From Ga0077527 sp038106575 (GTDB lineage: Bacteria > Pseudomonadota > Gammaproteobacteria > Burkholderiales > SG8-41): a DNA stretch of 10,697 nt. Under the pieces are notes generated by a model, which was not told the origin of the DNA, did not search any database, and saw only the letters and a program-made list of their open reading frames with translations. Position 1 is the stretch's first letter. The number at the start of each line of letters is the position of its first letter. Position numbers and translations under genes: made by a program. Of this stretch, positions 1-5,924 are shown one piece after another. Location of the stretch: assembly GCA_038106575.1 (NCBI GenBank), contig JAYOED010000071.1:1-10697 (forward strand). Reading direction: 5' to 3'.

Positions 1-1
1 G

Positions 2-40
2 GGGGTCACCGCAGTCGACTGGCTGATGGTGCTGGAGTGA
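2..40 (+). CDS. C-terminal end of an unidentified gene (partial)
   Basis: An open frame enters from the left edge and ends GVTAVDWLMVLE at the TGA of positions 38-40. Only about a dozen residues are visible, too few to recognise a family. The stop overlaps the GTG start proposed for the following MFS gene (GTGA, sharing two bases), the usual layout of co-transcribed genes. This overlap is the main reason to think that the frame is real. It could also be chance read-through of upstream non-coding sequence. Confidence 0.4.
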   Translation, partial: GVTAVDWLMVLE

Positions 41-1290
41 GCGCCGAAATACCCGGCAGGGCATCGATGCTGGCTCCGTTCCGATTCCGCAGCTTCCGCT
101 TTCAATGGCCCGCCGATCTGTTTACTTCGTGGGCCTTCGAGATGGAAACGCTGATTCTCGGCTGGTATGTGCTGGTCGAGACACGGTCGGTGCTGATGCT
201 GACGGTGTTTGCCTCGCTGCAATACATCGGCACGCTGCTGGCGCCGATGTTCGGCGTCATAGGCGATCGTATAGGGCACCGTGCCGTGCTGTGCTCTATG
301 AGAGCTCTCTACGCCGTTCTCGCCGCCATGCTCATGATCCTGGCATTCAGTGGAACGGTAACGCCGGTCATCGTTATGTGCATTACCGCGGTGCTGGGTC
401 TGGTGCGACCCTCCGATATTGGCATGCGTACCGCCTTGGTCGGTGAAACCATACCGCCATCGCATCTGATAGGGGCGATGGGCATACAACGCACAACACA
501 GGATTCAGCACGTATAGCTGGCGCCCTGACCGGTGCAGGTCTAGTCGCGGTCATGGGAATGGCTTTCGCTTACACCGTCGTCGTCAGCTTTTATATCTCG
601 AGTTTTGTGCTGACTATGAAGGCTGGCGGTGGCGAACCTAAACGGCGTTCAGGAGTACAGCAAGCGACACCATGGCGCGACCTACGCGAAGGCCTGTCCT
701 ATGTCTGGCAAGCGCCGCAGCTGCGCGCCGCGATGCTGGTAGCTTTTTTGCTGAACCTGACTGCGTTTCCGTTGTTCAACGGTCTGATGCCCTATGTCGC
801 GAAAGTGGTCTATGGCGCCGATCAGACGACGCTGGGGACTATGGTCGCAGCCGCGGCTACGGGGTCATTAACGGGGTCGATCATTATGAGCCGGTTCGGA
901 AGCGCGTTTCGTCCGGCGCGCGCGATGCTGATTTTCAGCATTGCCTGGCTGTTAGTACTGCTGGTATTCACCCAGACGACCCATCCTGAAGCAGGGATAC
1001 CCGCGCTGATACTCGCAGGTTGCATGCAGACCATGGGGTTGATTCCGATCAATGCCTTGCTGTTGCGGACTTCAGATGAACGCTATCGCGGGCGCATCAT
1101 GGGGCTGCGCATGCTGGCCATTTACGGGAATCTGCCCGGACTGCTGATTTCCGGGCCGCTAATCGCGACATTCGGATATGGCTTAGTGGCAGGGGGGTAT
1201 TGCCTTTTAGGCATTACCGTCATTGCCTGGATCGGAACCCGCTGGCGCGGGCATATCTGGAACGCAAAGGCACTGGCCAACCGGCAGTGA
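37..1290 (+). CDS. MFS transporter, EntS/MFS_3-like
   Basis: A polytopic inner-membrane protein of 417 residues, close to the usual length of 12-helix major facilitator permeases. The N-terminal PFRFRSFRF stretch followed by a helix resembles the drug/siderophore exporter branch (EntS-like, MFS_3). The family loop between helices 2 and 3 is visible as GVIGDRIGHR at residues 73-82. Long hydrophobic segments alternate with short basic loops throughout, and a longer basic loop near residues 195-225 separates the two halves. The GTG start at 37 overlaps the preceding stop; an ATG at 67 has a better Shine-Dalgarno-like GCAGGG six bases upstream and would remove ten residues, so the start is uncertain. 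The family suggests proton-driven export of a small molecule; the substrate is unknown. The gene is convergent with the catabolic cluster, so a shared role is not implied by operon structure. Confidence 0.85.
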   Translation: MSAEIPGRASMLAPFRFRSFRFQWPADLFTSWAFEMETLILGWYVLVETRSVLMLTVFASLQYIGTLLAPMFGVIGDRIGHRAVLCSMRALYAVLAAMLMILAFSGTVTPVIVMCITAVLGLVRPSDIGMRTALVGETIPPSHLIGAMGIQRTTQDSARIAGALTGAGLVAVMGMAFAYTVVVSFYISSFVLTMKAGGGEPKRRSGVQQATPWRDLREGLSYVWQAPQLRAAMLVAFLLNLTAFPLFNGLMPYVAKVVYGADQTTLGTMVAAAATGSLTGSIIMSRFGSAFRPARAMLIFSIAWLLVLLVFTQTTHPEAGIPALILAGCMQTMGLIPINALLLRTSDERYRGRIMGLRMLAIYGNLPGLLISGPLIATFGYGLVAGGYCLLGITVIAWIGTRWRGHIWNAKALANRQ

Positions 1291-1311
1291 AGCGGTTCTC
1301 ATCGTGAACGC

Positions 1312-1332
1312 AGCAGGACGTGACTACCTGCT
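1312..1332. terminator. Inverted repeat between convergent genes
   Basis: AGCAGG at 1312-1317 pairs with CCTGCT at 1327-1332 around a 9-base loop, in the 49-base space between the MFS stop and the Gfo/Idh stop. The position suits a bidirectional terminator, but no T tract follows on either strand and the stem is only 6 bp, so the call is weak. Confidence 0.25.
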
Positions 1333-1339
1333 TCGGTAA

Positions 1340-2308
1340 TCAGGGCGTTTCGGTTTTCCCGCTGGAGATCGAACGGATTACCGCATCGAAGGAGGCGATG
1401 GTGTTGACCATTTCCGCGGTGGTGATCGGGTAGGGCGCAGCACCGGAAACTGCATCAGCAAAGGCATCGATTTCCGCCAGCACCGAATCGATCTTCGGAA
1501 AATCCTTCACCTCGGTCCTGCCGCCCTTGAGGCGAATCACAGTCTGCGTTTCACCTAGCGCTTCGATAGAGCCTTCGTCACCGAACACGTGAACGCGGAA
1601 ATAGAGGGGGGAGGCGCGCACCGCGCCGAGAAAGCCGCTGATGCCATTTGTGAAACGAAACAGCACGGAGACCGTGTCGCGAGGGTCGGCACCTTCACGA
1701 TGGCTGATGAACTGGGCGGTGATTTTCTCTGCAGGACCGGCGATGTTGGCAAAGGCGTCGAGAATGTGAATGCCGGTGCCGGTCATACCTGCACCCGGCG
1801 TTTCACTGGGCAGGTCGCGCCACGGGGCAAAAAACTTGCTGGAATGCTCGTTCGAATAATGTCCCTCGACATGCATGATTCGGCCCAATGCGCCGCTGAT
1901 AACCACCCGCCGCAGTTCGACCATCGACGGCCAGAAGCGCTTGTTCTGGCCGACCCCGACAGGCACGCAGGCCTTTTTACAGGCTGCAATTGCACGTTCG
2001 GCATCAACCCTGGTCAGCGACAGCGGTTTCTCACAGAACACCGGCTTGCCGGCTGCAGCGACCTTGATGACCTGCTCACAATGCAGGGAGTGGGGTGTAG
2101 CCAGAACCACGGCCTGTACCATGGGATCAGCCAGCGCCTCGTCCAGCGTGGCTGACAGCCTAAAGCCCTTGGATTGCGCGTAATCGTGGGTAGCTTCGAG
2201 TTCCTGGGTGACACCGTGAACGAAGCGCAGCTTGGCGCTTTTGCCCTGCACGGCATCGGTAATGCTTTTACCCCACCAGCCGAGGCCGACGATTGCAGCG
2301 TTGATCAT
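1340..2308 (-). CDS. Gfo/Idh/MocA family NAD(P)-dependent oxidoreductase
   Basis: A 322-residue protein of the glucose-fructose oxidoreductase / inositol dehydrogenase family, which oxidises or reduces hydroxyl groups of sugars, cyclitols and related compounds in the cytoplasm. The Rossmann fold begins at once with GLGWWG (residues 8-13). The family EKP signature follows at 93-95 (CEKPLSLT); its lysine is the usual catalytic residue. The C-terminal domain carries GTGIHILD (177-184), matching the conserved GxHxxD element with H181 and D184. It is the last gene of the - strand cluster, 70 bases after the FAH-family gene. The ATG has no recognisable Shine-Dalgarno; an AT-rich inverted repeat sits just upstream. 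The family is certain; the substrate is not. Confidence 0.92.
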   Translation of the reverse strand: MINAAIVGLGWWGKSITDAVQGKSAKLRFVHGVTQELEATHDYAQSKGFRLSATLDEALADPMVQAVVLATPHSLHCEQVIKVAAAGKPVFCEKPLSLTRVDAERAIAACKKACVPVGVGQNKRFWPSMVELRRVVISGALGRIMHVEGHYSNEHSSKFFAPWRDLPSETPGAGMTGTGIHILDAFANIAGPAEKITAQFISHREGADPRDTVSVLFRFTNGISGFLGAVRASPLYFRVHVFGDEGSIEALGETQTVIRLKGGRTEVKDFPKIDSVLAEIDAFADAVSGAAPYPITTAEMVNTIASFDAVIRSISSGKTETP

Positions 2309-2319
2309 AAATATTAATT

Positions 2320-2340
2320 AAAACAATTACTTATTGTTTT
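2320..2340. promoter_or_regulatory. AT-rich inverted repeat upstream of the Gfo/Idh gene
   Basis: AAAACAAT (2320-2327) and ATTGTTTT (2333-2340) form a perfect 8-bp inverted repeat around 5 bases, in the 70-base AT-rich space before the Gfo/Idh start (2308). Positions 2325-2339 closely resemble the complement of 4281-4296 in front of a hydroxyacid dehydrogenase gene. It may be an operator for a shared regulator or part of a promoter. The stem is nearly all A-T, which makes it a poor terminator. Confidence 0.35.
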
Positions 2341-2378
2341 TATCTAAAGCAAGATGCGAGCATACGACCCACAGAACT

Positions 2379-3224
2379 TCAGTTTGCCGCGACAATCTTC
2401 TGGCGCTGGGTTCCAAGCCCCTCGATTCCCAGTTCAACGACATCACCAGGCTTCAGCCAGACCGGATTGGGTTTGATCCCCATGCCGACACCTGGCGGGG
2501 TGCCGGTGCAGATTAGATCGCCGGGCAGCAGGGTCATGTAATGGCTGCAGTAGGAGACCAGCTTCTTGACGCCGAAAATCATGGTCCGGGTATTACCGTC
2601 CTGCATGCGTTTGCCGTTGACGTCTAGCCACATGTGCAGGTTTTGCGGGTCGGGGATTTCGTCCTTGGTTACCAGCCATGGACCGACTGGGCCGAAGGTG
2701 TCGCAGCTCTTGCCCTTGTCCCATTGAGAAGACTGCAGCTGGAAGGCACGCTCCGAGACATCGTTGGCCACGCAGTAACCAGCCACGTAGTTCAGCGAAT
2801 CTTCCTCAGACACGTATTGTGCTGTGCTGCCGATGATGATGGTCAGCTCGCATTCCCAGTCGAGCTTGGTCGAGTTGCGAGGCTGGATGGTGTTGTCATC
2901 AGGACCACAAATTGAGGTCGTAGCCTTGAAGAAAATGATCGGCTCAGTCGGTACCGACATACCGGCTTCGGCTGCATGGTCGGAATAATTCAGTCCGATT
3001 GCCACATACTTGGAACTGCCGCTGAACGGCACACCCATGCGCGGATTGCCCCCGACCACCGTCAGGGACTCCGGCTTGATTTTGGAAAGACGCTCCAGTT
3101 CACGCGGCGCCAGCGTGGATGCATCGATGTTGGCGATGATCTTGGAAAGGTCTCGCAGTTTTCCCTCTGAATCGATGATCCCGGGTTTTTCGGATCCATA
3201 TTTTCCGTATCGGCAGAGTTTCAT
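2379..3224 (-). CDS. Fumarylacetoacetate hydrolase family protein, 2,4-diketo-acid hydrolase type
   Basis: A 281-residue FAH-superfamily enzyme. These cleave C-C bonds of diketo acids, or hydrate or decarboxylate related compounds, with one Mg or Mn ion. After an N-terminal domain of about 70 residues, the catalytic domain opens with YVAIGLNYSDHAAEAG (73-88). The metal-binding set is visible as E124 and E126 in DWECE and D155 in ANDVSER. The stretch DKGKSCDTFGPVGPW (169-183) and GTPPGVG (241-247) resemble the subgroup containing 2,4-diketo-3-deoxy-L-rhamnonate hydrolase and proteins often named ureidoglycolate lyase. That subgroup releases pyruvate plus a hydroxy acid. AGGA lies about six bases before the ATG, supporting the start. 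It lies 33 bases after a hydroxyacid dehydrogenase gene, consistent with a pathway of 2-keto and 2-hydroxy acids. Family sure, precise reaction inferred. Confidence 0.9.
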   Translation of the reverse strand: MKLCRYGKYGSEKPGIIDSEGKLRDLSKIIANIDASTLAPRELERLSKIKPESLTVVGGNPRMGVPFSGSSKYVAIGLNYSDHAAEAGMSVPTEPIIFFKATTSICGPDDNTIQPRNSTKLDWECELTIIIGSTAQYVSEEDSLNYVAGYCVANDVSERAFQLQSSQWDKGKSCDTFGPVGPWLVTKDEIPDPQNLHMWLDVNGKRMQDGNTRTMIFGVKKLVSYCSHYMTLLPGDLICTGTPPGVGMGIKPNPVWLKPGDVVELGIEGLGTQRQKIVAAN

Positions 3225-3257
3225 GGAATTTTCCTGTGCAGTTGAATAAGGCGAATC

Positions 3258-4247
3258 TTACAGACTTGCGCGGTTTTTTTTGCGCACGGCAGGGTTAACA
3301 ACATTGATCGGCCACTGACCGGAGAGTACGCGCGCCACCTCGCCTGGTGCGCCGCCCTGCAGGCCCTTCATCGCCTGCTCACTGTACCAAGCGGCATGCG
3401 GATTGATGATGACATTATCGCGGCCACGGAGCGGATGGGCATCGGGCAGAGGTTCCGGATCCACCGTGTCAAGTGCGCAACCGGCGATTTTCCCTGCATC
3501 CAGTGCCCGCACCAGTGCTGCAGTATCAATCACGGGACCACGCGAGCAATTGACCAGCACTGCGCTTTTCTTCATTTTCCCGAAAGCGTCATCGCTTACC
3601 AGTCCGCGGGTTTTCGACGTCAGCGGCGGATGCAGCGATACGAAGTCGGATTCCGCTAAAAGCTGATCAATCTCGACCTTGGTGCCAGGCGTATCGAGCT
3701 GGCCCTGCTTGATGAACGGGTCGGCGTAGAGCACCTTCATGCCGAAGGCGGCTGCGCGCACCGCGACTGCGCGGGCGATGTTGCCGTAACCGACCAGCCC
3801 GATAGTGCTGCCATTGACCCGCTGGATCGGCTTGCCAGGTGGCACTGCCCATCGGCCAGAGCGCACCTGGCGGTCGTAGAAAGTGATCTTGCGTGCCGCC
3901 GACAGCAGCAGAGCCATCGTGTGCTCGGCCACCTCGTCGATGCAATAAGTCGGATTGTTGGTGACGATGATCCCTGCCTTTGTTGCGGCCTCGAGATCGA
4001 TAGTGTCGACCCCGATCCCGTAGCGGGCTATGATTTTGCACTGGGGCATTTTCGCCATGACATCGGCGGTGATGGGGCCGGCATAGGTATTAAGCAAGGC
4101 CACGCAATCCGCAGCCTCGGCGATGAATTCCTCGGGTTTCTTGGTCTGCAACGGCACCAGGCTGACGTCGTTTCCAAGAATTTGCCGTTCCATGTCTACC
4201 GATTCCCAGACGTAATCGGTTAATAGGACTTTGCTTTTTGCGGCCAT
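3258..4247 (-). CDS. D-2-hydroxyacid dehydrogenase, C-terminal-binding-protein-like
   Basis: A 329-residue NAD-dependent dehydrogenase that interconverts 2-hydroxy and 2-keto acids. The substrate loop RYGIGVDTIDL (75-85) is canonical. The nucleotide-binding motif is GLVGYGNIA (150-158), with alanine in the third glycine position. The catalytic triad is visible: R236 in CSRGP, E265 in DPEP and H284 in NPHAAWYSEQ. The last string is typical of the CtBP-like branch rather than of phosphoglycerate dehydrogenase. A good Shine-Dalgarno (GGAG) precedes the ATG by about eight bases. It follows the other hydroxyacid dehydrogenase gene by 49 bases. The two proteins differ widely in their N-terminal halves, so they are not a recent duplication. 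Substrate unknown. Confidence 0.92.
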   Translation of the reverse strand: MAAKSKVLLTDYVWESVDMERQILGNDVSLVPLQTKKPEEFIAEAADCVALLNTYAGPITADVMAKMPQCKIIARYGIGVDTIDLEAATKAGIIVTNNPTYCIDEVAEHTMALLLSAARKITFYDRQVRSGRWAVPPGKPIQRVNGSTIGLVGYGNIARAVAVRAAAFGMKVLYADPFIKQGQLDTPGTKVEIDQLLAESDFVSLHPPLTSKTRGLVSDDAFGKMKKSAVLVNCSRGPVIDTAALVRALDAGKIAGCALDTVDPEPLPDAHPLRGRDNVIINPHAAWYSEQAMKGLQGGAPGEVARVLSGQWPINVVNPAVRKKNRASL

Positions 4248-4276
4248 TTTCGCGCTCCGAGTGACTCAAATGATTC

Positions 4277-4296
4277 AATTAAACAGTAAGTTAATT
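4277..4296. promoter_or_regulatory. AT-rich inverted repeat upstream of the first hydroxyacid dehydrogenase
   Basis: AATTAA (4277-4282) and TTAATT (4291-4296) form an inverted repeat with an 8-base spacer in the 49-base space between the tandem dehydrogenase genes, about 30 bases upstream of the start at 4247. The core at 4281-4296, read on the - strand, is AATTAACTTACTGTTT. The + strand at 2325-2339 is AATTACTTATTGTTT, the same sequence except for one inserted base and one substitution. This suggests a shared binding site, although AT-rich spacers can resemble each other by chance. Confidence 0.35.
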
Positions 4297-5280
4297 TCAA
4301 TTGTAAATCTCGGCATTCCAGCAATTCGGCGGCGGCTTGCCGTCAAGAACTGCGAGTATGTTGTCGACGACGACATTCGCCATCGCCGCCCGCAATTCCG
4401 TAATTGCGCTGCCGGTATGAGGCGTCATGACTACGTTTTGCATGCGCAGCAGTTCGGGGTGGGGGCGTGGCTCGTTTTCATAGACATCAAGTCCGGCACC
4501 GGCGATGCGCCTGTCAATGAGCGCACGCACTAGCGCTTCCTCCTCGACGATAGGACCGCGTGCGGTATTGACCAAATAAGCCGACGGCTTCATTTGCGCG
4601 AAAACGGCATCGTTGAAAAGATGGCGAGTCTCTGGGATGAGTTTGGCGTGGATAGACACGAAATCAGATTCAGACAGCAGTTTTTCAAATGGCACCCAGG
4701 TCAGCTGCAGCTTGTTTTCTTCATCGGGCGGCAGGCGCTTCGGATCGTGATAGATCACCTTCAGCTTGAAAGCATGCGCACGCGTAGCAGCGGCGCGACC
4801 GACACCGCCCATGCCAACAATGCCCATTATCTTGCCGGACAAACCGGCACCTTCCATATAGCAGGACTGCGATCCCGGGAAGGTGCCCGTCCGCAGCAGA
4901 CGGTCGCCCTCAGTCACACGGCGCACCAGGGACAACAACAAGCCCCAGGCCAGATCGGCGGTGGCGTCATCGAGCAGCAGGGCCGGGATGACCGTCACAG
5001 GGATTTTTCCGGCAGTGGCGGCAGCAATATCGATGTCGGCAGGAGTGATGGTCATCGATGCCACGGCTTTAAGCTTGGGATTGGCGTTAATGACCTCTGC
5101 ATCGATTCGGTCATGCAGCAGGCAGAACAGGATGTCGCTGCGGCGTGCGGCAGCGATCAGTTCCTGCTGCGTCATAATGTGCAGCGGATCCGGATTCCAA
5201 TGTACATCTGCGGCCTGTTTCAGCCGCTCGATGGCGCCCCTAGCAACGGGCTGGGTGATGTGGATGAGGGGCAGGGCCAT
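4297..5280 (-). CDS. D-2-hydroxyacid dehydrogenase with unusual substrate loop
   Basis: A 327-residue NAD(P)-dependent D-2-hydroxyacid dehydrogenase (glyoxylate/hydroxypyruvate reductase-like). The Rossmann motif GIVGMGGVG is at 153-161. The catalytic residues are R241 in NTARGP, E270 in YENEP and H288 in TPHTG. DDATADLAWGLLLS (104-117) is the usual helix before the coenzyme domain. Odd is the substrate loop: where relatives have SxGxDxxD and then NTPG, this protein has SMTITPADIDI (75-85) and VIPALLLDD (97-105), so the glycines that normally bind the carboxylate are absent. This may mean a different or bulkier substrate. The ATG lies 11 bases after the stop of the CMD gene and has no clear Shine-Dalgarno, so it may depend on translational coupling. 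Confidence 0.9.
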   Translation of the reverse strand: MALPLIHITQPVARGAIERLKQAADVHWNPDPLHIMTQQELIAAARRSDILFCLLHDRIDAEVINANPKLKAVASMTITPADIDIAAATAGKIPVTVIPALLLDDATADLAWGLLLSLVRRVTEGDRLLRTGTFPGSQSCYMEGAGLSGKIMGIVGMGGVGRAAATRAHAFKLKVIYHDPKRLPPDEENKLQLTWVPFEKLLSESDFVSIHAKLIPETRHLFNDAVFAQMKPSAYLVNTARGPIVEEEALVRALIDRRIAGAGLDVYENEPRPHPELLRMQNVVMTPHTGSAITELRAAMANVVVDNILAVLDGKPPPNCWNAEIYN

Positions 5281-5291
5281 GTTTTATGACG

Positions 5292-5924
5292 TCAGTGTTT
5301 GTTGTTGCAGATAGTGCATGCGTAATTTTCAAGCGTCTCGGGGGTCACGCCGACGGCGCCGTGCTGCCGCCGGTTGTATTCGGCGCTTTCAAGTTCGGTA
5401 CGAAACGAGTCATTCAACCGGTTGATCATGTTAAACATCGCGCAAGCCAGGGAAATCTCGACGATTTCGGCATCGCTGAATTCCCGGCGTAGCTCATCCC
5501 ATACCTTGTTGTCGCGCTTTGCGGTATTCAGCGTCATGGCTTCAGACCACGCAATCGCCGCTTTTTCCTTTGCCGTAAACAGCGGGCTCGACCGATAGTC
5601 ACCTTTGAGCGCATCAAACTCTTCTTCCTTCAGTCCCAGTGCTTGACCAAGCACGTAATTATGTTCCGTTCAGTAATGACAATCGTTGATGGTTGAAGTC
5701 TTCAGCACCGCCAGGTTGCGCAGGCGGACGGCCGAAACAGCGCCGGCATTGGGCTGTCTCACCGCAGCGATGAACGGCAGTATCCATCGCGCCACATACG
5801 GGCTGTGCGATAGGATTCGCATCAGGTTGGCGGTACGGCCAAGCATCTTAGTCGACGCTTCGAACAGGTCTTTTGCCGCCCCTTGTGCTTCTTCATCGGT
5901 GATGCCGCGTATTCTTTGAGTCAT
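5292..5924 (-). CDS. AhpD-like / carboxymuconolactone decarboxylase family protein, probable selenoprotein (in-frame UGA at residue 85)
   Basis: An all-helical AhpD/CMD-family protein of 210 residues if the TGA at 5670-5672 is read as selenocysteine. The family uses a CxxC...H centre for thiol redox or peroxidase chemistry. Here the centre is C82-H-Y-U85-T-E-H88, with the UGA exactly at the second cysteine. Typical family sequence lies on both sides in one frame: VRLRNLAVLKTSTIND before, FTAKEKAAIAWSEA and FSDAEIVEISLACAMFNMINRL after. No other stop occurs. A SECIS-like hairpin follows the UGA. The start ATG overlaps the dikinase stop (ATGA) and has GAGG five bases upstream. The tail ends with C203-T-I-C206, a possible second dithiol. 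Alternatives are a recent nonsense mutation or a sequencing error (TGC or TGT to TGA). Family membership is sure; selenocysteine is inferred, and no selA, selB, selC or selD gene is in the window. Confidence 0.75.
5639..5672 (-). promoter_or_regulatory. Candidate bacterial SECIS element following the UGA codon
   Basis: On the - strand the TGA (5672-5670) is followed by 15 bases and then GTGCTT (5654-5649), loop GGTC (5648-5645) and AAGCAC (5644-5639): a perfect 6-bp stem with a 4-base loop. The loop starts 21 bases after the UGA. Known bacterial SECIS elements have the loop roughly 16-37 bases from the UGA, a short stem and a G within the first two loop bases; all three hold here. The loop GGUC also occurs in the GGUCU loop of E. 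coli fdhF, where G and U contact SelB. The bulged U of fdhF is not seen. A 6-bp hairpin alone could arise by chance; its position is what gives it weight. Confidence 0.6.

Noticed and set aside
2320..2340. An intrinsic terminator after the FAH gene
   Set aside because: The stem is almost all A-T and lies next to the following start codon; an operator or promoter role fits better.
4594..5289. A 231-residue open frame on the + strand
   Set aside because: It lies antisense to the hydroxyacid dehydrogenase, has no recognisable domain and arises from the codon bias of the real gene.
5287..5294. TGACGTCA palindrome at the end of the CMD gene
   Set aside because: It includes the stop codon and is only 8 bp; chance occurrence is a sufficient explanation.
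5292..5654. A separate 120-residue gene starting at the GTG at 5654
   Set aside because: It is in the same frame as the upstream part, begins inside the AhpD/CMD domain just after the CxxU motif, and the GTG is part of the hairpin stem. It is better explained as the downstream part of one gene read through UGA.
5292..5924. The CMD gene as an ordinary pseudogene
   Set aside because: There is a single lesion, it falls precisely on a redox cysteine codon, and a SECIS-like hairpin follows. A pseudogene or a sequencing error remains possible but is the weaker explanation.
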